Of a DNA stretch of 17,575 nucleotides, positions 1-6,437 are shown piece after piece. Origin of the DNA: CBDBJK01 sp965206395 (GTDB lineage: Bacteria > Chloroflexota > Dehalococcoidia > Lucifugimonadales > CATOSD01). Under the pieces are notes generated by a model. The model searched no databases. It saw only the letters and a program-made list of their open reading frames with translations, and had not been told where the DNA came from. Within the stretch, counting starts at the first letter, position 1. Each line of letters opens with the position of its first letter. Made by a program: the position numbers and the translations under genes. The stretch lies in contig CBDBJK010000003.1 in NCBI GenBank assembly GCA_965206395.1, positions 1 to 17,575 on the forward strand, written 5' to 3'.

Positions 1-208
1 TACCGTCCTCAGTGGACATGTGGCGGGACTTACCGTAGACCCAGGTGCCCGTGTAGGTGGCATTCCCTAGAACGTGATGAACGTAGGACTGACGCCACAT
101 CGGCTTGCCGGTCTATGTGGGGATTCCCTCGTCGGTCAGCCGCGCGGCAATGGAGCGGGTCCCCATGCCCTCGTGAACGTACATGTGAAAAATGCGGCGC
201 ACAACTTC
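1..208 (-). pseudogene. Serine recombinase fragment (Recombinase domain), broken
   Basis: Minus-strand translation gives a piece of the central Recombinase domain of large serine recombinases. It has the pattern VVRRIFHMYVHEGMGTRSIA, then ARLTDEGIPT, a stop codon at 113-115, then TGKPMWRQSYVHHVLGNATY and TGTWVYGKS. The order (variable helix, 'LTDEGIPT', 'W..S.V...L.N..YTG') is characteristic of this domain. The in-frame TAG and the missing N-terminal catalytic domain make it a pseudogene. Its 5' side joins an IS1380-like fragment at about 208, and it runs off the window at base 1. The TAG could be a simple CAG-to-TAG change. I am fairly sure of the family and sure that it is not functional. 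Confidence 0.66.
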
Positions 209-405
209 AGCCCGGCATTGGCCACCAAGCGGCGGTCGTCGAAGGTGATTTGGATCCGGTCGGGGTGGTTGCGTGGCAGCATCTATTGGGTGCTCCTTTT
301 CCGGGGTCGGTTTTTTGCTACAAAACCATTATCCCAGAAGCACAGGAGCACCTTCTTGCCGCTTCAGGACGCTAACCCGACGCCCTCCTTCGGTGGATTC
401 GGGCT
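209..405 (-). mobile_element. IS1380-family insertion sequence fragment (left end and first codons of transposase)
   Basis: From an ATG at 282 (minus strand), preceded by GGAGCACC as ribosome site, the translation is MLPRNHPDRIQITFDDRRLV followed by ANAGL. This matches my memory of the N-terminus of IS1380-family transposases ('TFDD.RLVANAGL'). The match stops at about 209, where the sequence becomes a serine recombinase in another frame, so only about 25 codons remain. The non-coding stretch to about 405 would be the IS leader and terminal repeat; its outer end is placed where the neighbouring terminase reading frame stops making sense. No second IS end is visible. Family call from memory of the motif; boundary uncertain by about 15 bases. 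Confidence 0.5.
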
Positions 406-562
406 AAAGTGAATCCCCAGGAGAGAGACACCGCGTGAGTAGGTGAGCGGCCAGCCAGGACTTGCCATTCCCACGCGGGATACTGAGCGCCGCAACGTCA
501 ACCCCAGGGGCCAGCGCACGGCGTACAAACTGCTTTTGGAAGACCCTCAGTTGCTCATTCAC
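404..562 (-). pseudogene. Phage terminase large subunit, N-terminal remnant
   Basis: On the minus strand, a GTG at 562 opens a frame reading VNEQLRVFQKQFVRRALAPG, then VDVAALSIPRGNGKSWLAAH, then LLTRCLSPGDSL and a stop at 404-406. The adenine-recognition-like 'FQ..FV', the Walker A-like 'PRGNGKS' and the following 'SPGD' are the layout of the ATPase domain of tailed-phage large terminases. That motor protein cleaves and pumps phage DNA into the capsid. Only about 52 of the usual 450-600 residues remain, and the frame ends where the IS1380-like sequence starts, so the gene was truncated by that insertion. AGGGG at 571-575 is a possible ribosome site. It lies directly downstream of the SWIM-Toprim gene on the same strand and marks this element as phage-derived. 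The frame is too short to be obvious by ORF length. Confidence 0.62.
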
Positions 563-564
563 TC

Positions 565-597
565 AAAAAACCCCTTTTACACGGAACAGAGGGGCTT
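565..597 (-). terminator. Intrinsic terminator-like hairpin after the SWIM-Toprim gene
   Basis: Minus-strand RNA forms AAGCCCCT (597-590) pairing with AGGGGTTT (575-568), including one G-U pair and a 14-base loop, and is followed by further T residues to 565. It lies 50 bases past the stop of the 648-1994 gene. The same AGGGG could serve as ribosome site for the terminase fragment, so it may separate or attenuate the two genes. Confidence 0.45.
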
Positions 598-647
598 CGG
601 TGCCCGGCTCCGGCCACCCGAACCGCCACAGGGGTCCCCTTACCCTA

Positions 648-1994
648 CTAACCCTGAGCCAACTCCGCCATCCGTTGCCGCAGGCCATGACGCTCGGACG
701 CTTCGACGACTCGCATTCGTTCTAAGGCTTGGCGGTCTATCATTGGCTCAAAGGCGTCAGCAACGATACGACGCAAGGTATCAGGTCTCATGGCTTCAGC
801 CTCAACTGTCTCGGCGATGTCGTACCGCTTGCGCGACTGCGTGGCCTTGACTGGCTTGGTTGGTAGGGCGTGGTCGATGATCTGTTGCTCCGTGACGGCC
901 ACACGCTGGAATGTAAGCTCAGGCGCATCCATGCCGTAATCCTCTGCAGCATAGCCCAGGTGCTCGCCTAGCTTGGTCTCAAGGCTGTCTGCTATCTGTA
1001 GGCCCGAGGGATCGTAATCACCCACGTACACCACTACCATTTCTTCACACTTCATATGGACAGCCTCAACAGCAGCCCCATACACGAATGAGTCAGAAGC
1101 CATACCACCACTCGGGTATAGGGACACTCCCCACTCTTGTGCTGTACCTGCCAAGGTAGGGTAGAGACTGCGAGATTCAACCCATAGCTGAGGGTAGATA
1201 CCAGTGGTGTTCCACACGTTGCGCCTGTACAGGTTGGCAACAGCGTCCATGAACTCGTCATCACCCAGGCCATCAAAGCCTCCATAGTCGTAAGCAAATC
1301 GGCTGCTGTCTGAGAAGTAATGCCAGGGTATAGCCTTGTCCCAACATAGCTGGCCTTTGAGACGCATTACCTTTCTGTAGGCAGCCTCTGACTTCTCGAC
1401 GGTGACACCACTCCCATCGTCGGCAGTGAGCTGGTAAAACAGGTTGCGTACCGATAGGGGGTGAGTGGCATTTGCAATGCGCACGATGCGGTCCCGGAGG
1501 CCGTCTAACTCGGCTTTTGTTGACCGTCTACCGTTTTGTTGACCTAGGTCCATAAAACCCTCTTCCTCCTCGTCAGTGAGACTGTGGGCGGCGCTTTTTA
1601 CGCTCAAGCCCACCAGTGTTTCGCGGGTGAGCGGCACTTGCTTTTCCCAAGCATCAGCCTTTGCCGCTTCGTATTCCTCGTCGGTGAGGCTGTGTGCGGC
1701 GCGAAGGCATGGGTCACAGGCTGGGTCCTGGCATTCGGTGTAATCGTGTTGCTTTCGCATCGTTTCCTGAGGCCGTCTAACTCGGCGTTTGTTGACCGCT
1801 TCTTGTTTTGTAGACCTAGTCCATAAAACCCTCATCCTTGGACCATCAGCGTCCCAGGTCACGTTGACAGCATCCTGAGCCTCTACCAGGGCCACAGCCT
1901 CTCTGTAGGCGATAATGTGGCGGCAGGTCCGCCGGTACCAGAAGCCCGGGCAGCTGCAGGTTTGGGTAGTCGTCCTGTACTTCGGTGTTGTCAC
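648..1994 (-). CDS. SWIM zinc finger joined to a topoisomerase VI A/Spo11-like Toprim protein
   Basis: Residues 11-27 form a SWIM zinc finger (C13, C15, C24, H26). Residues about 165-345 look like the core of topoisomerase VI subunit A/Spo11. They contain a winged-helix-like segment SVRNLFYQL with Y187 where the family's DNA-cleaving tyrosine sits, then YRKVM, then a Toprim fold with E273 in LWVES and the acidic pair D326/D328 in VGDYDPSG. Related mobile-element proteins of this type are thought to act on DNA topology or cleavage; activity here is inferred. The listed start is GTG 1994, but ATG 1760 (M79) has AGGA just upstream and would give a 370-residue Toprim protein without the SWIM part. 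Residues 53-78 and 144-170 come from an imperfect 65-base direct repeat read in two frames, so the SWIM-Toprim fusion may be an accident of duplication. It is preceded by a DUF2513 gene and followed by the terminase fragment. Confidence 0.72.
   Translation of the reverse strand: MTTPKYRTTTQTCSCPGFWYRRTCRHIIAYREAVALVEAQDAVNVTWDADGPRMRVLWTRSTKQEAVNKRRVRRPQETMRKQHDYTECQDPACDPCLRAAHSLTDEEYEAAKADAWEKQVPLTRETLVGLSVKSAAHSLTDEEEEGFMDLGQQNGRRSTKAELDGLRDRIVRIANATHPLSVRNLFYQLTADDGSGVTVEKSEAAYRKVMRLKGQLCWDKAIPWHYFSDSSRFAYDYGGFDGLGDDEFMDAVANLYRRNVWNTTGIYPQLWVESRSLYPTLAGTAQEWGVSLYPSGGMASDSFVYGAAVEAVHMKCEEMVVVYVGDYDPSGLQIADSLETKLGEHLGYAAEDYGMDAPELTFQRVAVTEQQIIDHALPTKPVKATQSRKRYDIAETVEAEAMRPDTLRRIVADAFEPMIDRQALERMRVVEASERHGLRQRMAELAQG
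1497..1833. repeat. Imperfect direct repeat pair inside the SWIM-Toprim gene
   Basis: Copies at 1497-1562 and 1769-1833 share GAGGCCGTCTAACTCGG at one end and CCATAAAACCCTC at the other, with a few differences between and a one-base gap. A second pair follows, CTCGTCAGTGAGACTGTG near 1570 and CTCGTCGGTGAGGCTGTG near 1677, both encoding AAHSLTDEE. The gap puts the first pair in different reading frames. Confidence 0.8.
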
Positions 1995-2090
1995 CCGCGC
2001 AGCTCCCCGGTGTCAAGCTTGGCTTGTCTTTGCTCGCTCCGGATATGCTCGCAAGGACCACAATCGCACACCAGCCAGAGACAGCTAACT

Positions 2091-2153
2091 GGCAATTATC
2101 GGACACACCCTCAGGCGGCTCGGCTCTACGGCATAGATAGGCCAATTATCGAA
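2091..2153. promoter_or_regulatory. Two copies of GGC(C)AATTATCGRA upstream of the SWIM-Toprim gene
   Basis: GGCAATTATCGGA at 2091-2103 and GGCCAATTATCGAAA at 2140-2154 are about 49 bases apart in the 169-base gap between the DUF2513 gene and the SWIM-Toprim gene. Repeated short sites in a gap upstream of a gene suggest a protein-binding site, but no clear promoter accompanies them. Confidence 0.3.
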
Positions 2154-2163
2154 AGATTGCCCG

Positions 2164-2580
2164 TTAAAGAAATGGCTTTAGTGCCAACTGTTTTGCGACC
2201 TCGACAGATATTGTCTTCATCACGTCCAGTGACCAATCCCGCCAACGACTACCGTGCTTGGCTTCGATATGCTCTATAACGCCTTCTTGCTCGATGTTGT
2301 GGAGGAAATCCATTCCGTTCCATGTCAGCCGACAAACGGGGTAGCCGACGTACCCACCACGAGTCATCTCGATCAGATCTGCCTGTTCCATAATGGCGAA
2401 GTGGTAATACAATGTTTCAGCGTCGGGGCACACATCCGCAGGGAGCAGCACTACATTGGGTTGCTTTATGATGCGCTCGTGTTCAGGGGCGACTACATAC
2501 GTGAACCCGGCACCCAAGTCGCCTTTGGATGTATTGACACCGCGCAGAATCCCAAGGACGAGTTTCATATTACGTTCCAT
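2164..2580 (-). CDS. DUF2513 family protein
   Basis: A 138-residue soluble protein. The opening MERNMKLVLGIL, the central LYYHFAIMEQADLIE, and GYVGYPVCRLTWNGMDFL match the DUF2513 layout: an N-terminal helix with 'R.M.LV..IL', then 'YH..LL..AGLI', then 'LTW.G..FL'. It looks like a winged-helix fold and may bind DNA; the molecular role of the family is unknown. DUF2513 genes are frequent in prophages and conjugative elements, which fits this location. The start is well supported by AGGAGG seven bases upstream of ATG 2580. It follows the 2611-3282 gene by 30 bases on the same strand and is probably co-transcribed with it. Family assignment from motif memory. Confidence 0.78.
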   Translation of the reverse strand: MERNMKLVLGILRGVNTSKGDLGAGFTYVVAPEHERIIKQPNVVLLPADVCPDAETLYYHFAIMEQADLIEMTRGGYVGYPVCRLTWNGMDFLHNIEQEGVIEHIEAKHGSRWRDWSLDVMKTISVEVAKQLALKPFL

Positions 2581-2610
2581 AGCGCGCCTCCTTGTTGTTC
2601 CACCATCTCC

Positions 2611-3282
2611 TTAAGTGCCTGGGGCCGTCCATGCTGGACGGCCCCACTCGTGTTCAATGTGCTTAGTGAAGTCGTACTCCGTACCACCGCTCTTGACGTC
2701 GGTCATATATTTCGGAGGTATGCTCGAAATTCCCAAATCAATCATGCCTTTGTGGCTGCTATCCTGCCGCACACTGAACACCTTGCTCACGTCGGGAAAG
2801 GTATTGCCCTTGATGCGCAACCAAATCAAGCCACCATCTCCTTCCTTCGCCAAGAGGAGATGCAGGTCGCTCTTGAATTTTGAGGGGCCTATGTTCATCC
2901 ACCACAACGGTACCGCGGCATTGATATTTGCGAAGCTCGTGTTTCTCCCATACAACAACCTATTCCCCAAATGCTCGTTGACCATTTCCATCGCCGATCG
3001 CTTATCCATTCCGTACTCATTGCGGCCCTCGGCAAGCTTGGCGTCAATCTCCAATCGAACGGCCTTGAACAGCGCGGGTGACTCGATAAGCTGCCTGAGA
3101 GCACCTAGGAACGTGTCAATGAAGCTACTGAATGGCCTCTCCTGCCATGGGTGGCCTTGTGGACAAGTGAGTCCGTAGAAGTAGGGTTTAGCCGGGCTAA
3201 CCACGACCTCACACTCGCACTCCTTGCACTGTATGTGGATTCCCTTGATTTCATCCAAGCTCACTACCAGATTCTTATCCAT
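2611..3282 (-). CDS. Hypothetical zinc-finger-containing mobile-element protein
   Basis: I do not recognise the family. I choose ATG 3282, which follows GGGAGG at a normal distance; a longer form from 3318 would translate that ribosome site. The resulting protein has 223 residues. Near the N-terminus CKECECEV and a later CPQGH give three or four Cys/His residues that could bind a metal. The rest is a mixed alpha/beta soluble protein without membrane segments. It ends EWGRPAWTAPGT, encoded by a perfect hairpin. The small ORF 3264-3398 overlaps its start, and the DUF2513 gene follows 30 bases downstream, so it is probably in an operon. No function can be given. Confidence 0.65.
   Translation of the reverse strand: MDKNLVVSLDEIKGIHIQCKECECEVVVSPAKPYFYGLTCPQGHPWQERPFSSFIDTFLGALRQLIESPALFKAVRLEIDAKLAEGRNEYGMDKRSAMEMVNEHLGNRLLYGRNTSFANINAAVPLWWMNIGPSKFKSDLHLLLAKEGDGGLIWLRIKGNTFPDVSKVFSVRQDSSHKGMIDLGISSIPPKYMTDVKSGGTEYDFTKHIEHEWGRPAWTAPGT
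2621..2645. other. Perfect 11-bp hairpin at the gene end
   Basis: GGGGCCGTCCA (2621-2631), a TGC loop, and TGGACGGCCCC (2635-2645) form a perfect stem. It lies within the last codons of the 2611-3282 gene, just before the ribosome site of the DUF2513 gene. There is no T-run on either side, so it is not an ordinary terminator. It may stabilise or process the transcript, or be a protein-binding palindrome. Confidence 0.6.
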
Positions 3283-3398
3283 TCCGTCCTCCCTTTCTGA
3301 TTCGTTTCCTGTGCGCATGGGCGTGTACCGCTTACCGTCCCTCCCTTGCCAGCGCCCTTAGCGCCCATTTCCTCTTGGGTCCGGCGTTGCTTACCCAT
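3264..3398 (-). CDS. Small ORF, 44 codons, translationally coupled position
   Basis: It starts at ATG 3398 with GGGGAAGGGAACC immediately upstream, a strong ribosome site, and reads MGKQRRTQEEMGAKGAGKGG and onward to a TAG at 3264-3266. It overlaps the start of the next gene (ATG 3282) by 19 bases and the stop of the ORF upstream (TAA 3391-3393) by the sequence ATGGGTAA. The product is small and basic with no recognisable domain. The ribosome site and overlaps argue for translation; its length and lack of known relatives argue caution. Confidence 0.35.
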   Translation of the reverse strand: MGKQRRTQEEMGAKGAGKGGTVSGTRPCAQETNQKGRTEWIRIW

Positions 3399-3696
3399 GG
3401 TTCCCTTCCCCTAGTTTTGGGCAAAATTGGCGCGGGATTCTGTATCTGTATCTGTTACTAAGCCTTACCGTTTGAGGGAGGGAGAGGGGCAAAGCTACCC
3501 CCGCCCCGGCATTGCTGCCGTTCGGGGAGCTGCCCTGCCACGATTCCGGCTTACAGTCGTCGGTCGGTCGGTCGCTCATCGGGCCTGTCTCAGTCCGGCC
3601 AGGGCCGGGTCCATACGAGACAGTTGGCCGCTTCTTCGGCGCTGGACTCGCGCCGCCACCGCGCAATCGGCCTTTCGCTCTAGCGCCTGTCCCCAC
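3391..3696 (-). CDS. Doubtful small ORF, arginine/proline/glycine-rich
   Basis: Begins at GTG 3696 behind AGGT and could also begin at an internal ATG at 3579. It ends at TAA 3391-3393, overlapping the next ATG. The product is low-complexity (many Gly, Pro, Arg, and an NRYRYR stretch encoded by GATACA repeats) with no recognised domain. It is listed because it fits a tight chain of minus-strand frames between the AlpA gene and the 2611-3282 gene; it may equally be non-coding. Confidence 0.25.
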   Translation of the reverse strand: MGTGARAKGRLRGGGASPAPKKRPTVSYGPGPGRTETGPMSDRPTDDCKPESWQGSSPNGSNAGAGVALPLSLPQTVRLSNRYRYRIPRQFCPKLGEGNHG

Positions 3697-3853
3697 GGTT
3701 ACCTGGTACGGCTCGGCGTGGGACAGTGCGCCGCCGTGCGGTATCCTCTCTGGCCGCCAGTGTATTTAGCCGTCCGGCCAGGCATTCCTTAGCGCTTCGG
3801 GTTTCACCGATAGTCGTAGAGTCGGGAAAGTGGGGCGCGTTTTGTGGTAACAT
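3680..3853 (-). CDS. Doubtful small ORF downstream of the AlpA-like gene
   Basis: ATG 3853 to TAG 3680 gives 57 residues beginning MLPQNAPHFPDSTTIGETRS with an arginine-rich end. No domain is recognised and the ribosome site is weak (AAGG directly against the ATG). It follows the AlpA-like gene by 25 bases on the same strand and overlaps the start of the next frame by 17 bases. Nothing else is visible in the GC-rich 3399-3878 interval beyond these small frames and a short run of GGTC repeats near 3560. Confidence 0.25.
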   Translation of the reverse strand: MLPQNAPHFPDSTTIGETRSAKECLAGRLNTLAAREDTARRRTVPRRAVPGNRGDRR

Positions 3854-3878
3854 CCTTACGCAAGGTTCACCCCTTGTG

Positions 3879-4067
3879 CTAACCGGCCCTTCGCTGCTCA
3901 AGCCATGCCTCCACGTCTGTCATCTTCCATCCGACGGCCCGCGTTTGCGGCCCGCCCAACCGAATGGCCGGCGGGAACTCACCGGTCCGCATCCGGCGCC
4001 AGATTGTCGTTTTGCTCAGGCCGACGAGCTCGACAACGTCCTTTAAGCGGAGAATCTGCCTCTGCAC
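3879..4067 (-). CDS. AlpA-family helix-turn-helix regulator / excisionase-like protein
   Basis: A 62-residue DNA-binding protein. The motif LRLKDVVELVGLSKTTIWRR, then MRTGEFPPAIRLGG, then VGWKMTDVEAWLEQR is the standard AlpA layout: MerR-like winged helix, 'FP....LG', 'W...DV..W'. AlpA proteins activate or repress integrase genes of P4-like prophages and can act as recombination directionality factors. I start it at GTG 4067, which follows AGGAGGGCG; the frame stays open to 4160, but that would overlap the -10 box of its own promoter. It lies 260 bases beyond the integrase stop, same strand, with its own promoter at 4156-4184. Confidence 0.85.
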   Translation of the reverse strand: MQRQILRLKDVVELVGLSKTTIWRRMRTGEFPPAIRLGGPQTRAVGWKMTDVEAWLEQRRAG

Positions 4068-4155
4068 GATCGCCCTCCTAATTAAGCTGCACTCGCGTCT
4101 GCTCGGCGGCTTATCGATTGCCCCTATTATATCACACATGTAGAAAAAAGCATGG

Positions 4156-4184
4156 AGCATACACTATAGGCAGTGGCTTGTCAA
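4156..4184 (-). promoter_or_regulatory. Sigma70-type promoter for the AlpA-like gene
   Basis: TTGACA (4184-4179), a 17-base spacer and TATGCT (4161-4156) read on the minus strand, about 90 bases upstream of GTG 4067. A further TATAAT lies near 4129 without a clear -35 partner. Confidence 0.75.
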
Positions 4185-4328
4185 GTACCGACGCCATTCG
4201 ACTTCCGGTTGAATTGTGAGGAGTCAGGTCAAATCAGCCTTCTAAATAAGAAGGGTACAGCAGGATCGGTTTCGAGAGGTACAGCAGAAATTCGGGGCGG
4301 TCCAGGGTCACGATCGGCGCTGTTGCGG

Positions 4329-5492
4329 TTAGCTGGCCAGGTAGTCGGCCCAGGCTTGCATCAATTCCCTACGGCGTTCAAAGTAATCTGTTCGCCGGTA
4401 GGCCAGTTCCGCAGCCGAACCTTCGACGTGGCCCAAGGCAAACTCGGCTATCTCTCTTGGCGCATCCGAACATTCAGCCCCCCAATCTCGGAAGCTGGAT
4501 CGCATACCGTGGGGTACACAACCGATGCCATTTTCCCGCACGAGCTTGCTAATGGTGCTATCCGTCAACGGTTTTCCACGCTGTGACGGGAACACCAAGC
4601 CCTCGCCGCCGGTCGATTCCCGCGCTTGCTCTAGCAGGTCCATCGCCTGATTAGACAAAGGGACACGATGCACCTTGCCGGTTTTCGTTCTCGCCGCTGG
4701 AATCTCCCATACCCGATTCTCAAGGTCTATCTCAGACCAGGTTGCTTGACGGACCTCACCAGACCGGGTTGCTGTGAGTGTCAAAAACTCAAAGGCAAGT
4801 TTCGTTGCTGGCCAAGCGCCGGTCTCTCGGATGGCAGCCAAGGCCGCGCCCACTTCCGCGAATGGCAACGCCTTTTGGTGGACCACTTGTTGGGTTGGCT
4901 TGGGTAGGGCCGCGCCGATTGCATCACCAGCCGGGTTATCATCCCGATAGCCTTCTGCAACCGCCCACTTCATTACCATCCCCAACCGCTGGCGTAGCTT
5001 CCGGGACGTCTCCCGTTTCTCCAACCATATCGGAGACAGCACGGCCATAATGTCCGACGTGGTGATAGCGGCAACGGTCTTGCACCCCAGCTTCGGCAAG
5101 GCGTACTCTTTCATGCTGGCCCGCCACTGACCGGCAACGCGGGGATTCTTCCAATTGGCTTGCTGGAGGTCTATCACTGTCTCAACAGCTTGAGAGAACG
5201 TCGGGACTGTGCGAGCCTTGGTGCGCGGGTCCTGGCCGTGTTCGATGGATCGGCGGTTGGCCAACGCCTTTGCCCGTGCTTCGGCTAACGTCGTCACCGG
5301 GAACGAACCTAGCCCCAGGTCAACCGCCTTGCCATCGATCCTCAGACGTTGGCACCAGATACGCCGGACCCGTCCAGTTGACGAAGGTTTCACCAGCAAT
5401 GACAGACCATGCCCGCCGCGCCCGTCTCCATAGCGCCCTGGGGCAGAGATCGTCTTGACAAAGGTTGCTGATAGCTTCTTAGGGCGTTCCAT
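4329..5492 (-). CDS. P4-type tyrosine site-specific integrase
   Basis: This 387-residue tyrosine recombinase catalyses integration and excision of the element at its attachment site. The N-terminal ~90 residues are the DUF4102-type arm-binding region (GLSLLVKPS, LGLGSFP, LAEAR). A SAM-like core-binding region follows at about 98-185. The catalytic domain has R243 (TATRSGEV), K273 (TKTGKVHRVPLS), H328 and R331 (PHGMRSSFRDW), H355 (LGHVEG) and the nucleophile Y365 (LAYRRTDYF), so all key residues are present and the enzyme should be active. The length is normal. ATG 5492 has GAGAGGGG just upstream. P4-type integrases usually sit with their 5' end next to the attachment site, so the element end is expected between about 5550 and 5640. 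AlpA-like gene follows on the same strand. Confidence 0.93.
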   Translation of the reverse strand: MERPKKLSATFVKTISAPGRYGDGRGGHGLSLLVKPSSTGRVRRIWCQRLRIDGKAVDLGLGSFPVTTLAEARAKALANRRSIEHGQDPRTKARTVPTFSQAVETVIDLQQANWKNPRVAGQWRASMKEYALPKLGCKTVAAITTSDIMAVLSPIWLEKRETSRKLRQRLGMVMKWAVAEGYRDDNPAGDAIGAALPKPTQQVVHQKALPFAEVGAALAAIRETGAWPATKLAFEFLTLTATRSGEVRQATWSEIDLENRVWEIPAARTKTGKVHRVPLSNQAMDLLEQARESTGGEGLVFPSQRGKPLTDSTISKLVRENGIGCVPHGMRSSFRDWGAECSDAPREIAEFALGHVEGSAAELAYRRTDYFERRRELMQAWADYLAS

Positions 5493-5522
5493 ATTCCCCT
5501 CTCTGTTACCACTTTTGGAGAG

Positions 5523-5553
5523 ATGTTACATGGAACGCCTTGAAACGTCAAGG
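5523..5553 (-). promoter_or_regulatory. Integrase promoter overlapped by a palindrome
   Basis: On the minus strand TTGACG (5551-5546), a 17-base spacer and TAACAT (5528-5523) precede the integrase. The palindrome CCTTGA-AACG-TCAAGG at 5538-5553 covers the -35 box, a natural place for a repressor or AlpA-type protein to bind. Confidence 0.6.
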
Positions 5554-5611
5554 GCCAAGAATCGGGGTAATTCGTAGCTAAATCAGGCCAATGTTGCCAC
5601 TTTATGGGGCG

Positions 5612-6437
5612 TTACGGGCAGATATGAAACCCTACGAATGTACCCCTCCCCAGGAGCGCTCCTTGTCGATATTGTCCCTCCGTGACGCTCGACAATCTTT
5701 CTGCAAATTGCTAATCCGACGCCTGTTCCCTCATATTCGCTTCGGCCATGCAGACGCTGGAAAATACCAAAGATTCGGTCCGCATATTGCTCGTCAAAAC
5801 CGATGCCATTGTCTTCAACAGTAATCTGCCATTCGTCGCCGTCAAGAAATTGGCCCCGAATCTTCACAACGGGAGGCTCTTCGTCTCGATGGAACTTTAA
5901 GGCGTTGCCTATGAGATTCTGCATTAACTGCCGACACTGAGTAGGATCAGCGTCAATAGTGGGCAAGTTAGCCACCTCGATACGTCCGCCAAGCTGCTCG
6001 ATACGAACCTCAAGGTCTGATATGACCTCTCGGACCACCTGATTAAGGTCAACCTCTACAAATGGCTGGGCTTTGGTGGTTACTCTTGAGTAGAGTAGCA
6101 AATCTTCTATAAGAGCTTGCATACGGCTGGAAGCGCCTTGCATGCGCTCAAGATAGTCCAAACCCTTTTCGCCCAGCGTATCGCTGCAGGTTGCCTTCAG
6201 CCGATCCCCAAATACTTGAACCTTACGAAGCGGCTCTTGTAGGTCATGAGCGGCAACTGACGCGAAATCTTGCAGATCACGATTGGAGCGTGCCAGGTCC
6301 TCGTTGTTCTCTTTTAGCATCTCGCCATATTCTCTCAGCACTTGCTCGAACCGCTTGCGCTCTGTGATCTCAGATGCAAGCTCTTCGTTGGCGCCGGCGA
6401 GCTCCGCTGCCGTCTGCTTTAATGCCTCCTCACCTAG
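5612..6437 (-). pseudogene. Sensor histidine kinase, 3' part (HisKA and HATPase domains), separated by IS630
   Basis: Carries the linker EEALKQTAAELAGANEELAS, then a HisKA dimerisation domain with the phospho-accepting His in SVAAHDLQEPLRKV. The HATPase domain has an N box (LMQNLIGNALKFH), G1 (EDNGIGFD), F box (IFGIFQRLH) and G2 (GTGVGLAICRKI). These are all needed to transfer phosphate from ATP to the His and on to an unseen response regulator. The frame joins the 5' part at 7686-8492 exactly once the insertion is removed. At the C-terminus the current frame leaves the family pattern after APGEG and runs to a stop at 5583. Dropping one G from the run at 5643-5646 gives GEGTFVGFHICP and a stop at 5612-5614, so a second lesion is likely. 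An isolated GTG at 6341 could start a soluble fragment, but that is unlikely to be regulated. Confidence 0.88.

Noticed and set aside
443..850. Plus-strand open frames of 135 and 87 codons
   Set aside because: They lie opposite the terminase remnant and the SWIM-Toprim gene, with low-complexity products and no ribosome site.
1846..2145. Minus-strand frame overlapping the SWIM region
   Set aside because: It is in another frame from the CxC...CxH finger, has no recognisable motif, and stops without supporting a gene.
2254..3178. Two long plus-strand frames of 209 and 187 codons
   Set aside because: They are mirror frames of the DUF2513 and zinc-finger genes, which have ribosome sites and protein-like composition.
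3427..4046. Plus-strand frames in the GC-rich interval and across AlpA
   Set aside because: GC-rich sequence leaves chance frames open; the AlpA motif is clear on the other strand.
4220..4300. GGTACAGCAG repeated twice and CCTTCT-AAATA-AGAAGG as an attachment site or terminator
   Set aside because: The repeats are short, the hairpin lacks a T-run, and nothing ties them to recombination.
4173..5458. Plus-strand frames over the integrase
   Set aside because: All are antisense to the complete tyrosine recombinase.
6341..6434. Independent soluble histidine kinase starting at GTG 6341
   Set aside because: The frame continues upstream through linker sequence to the IS end and joins the 5' half exactly, so it is a fragment of a larger gene.
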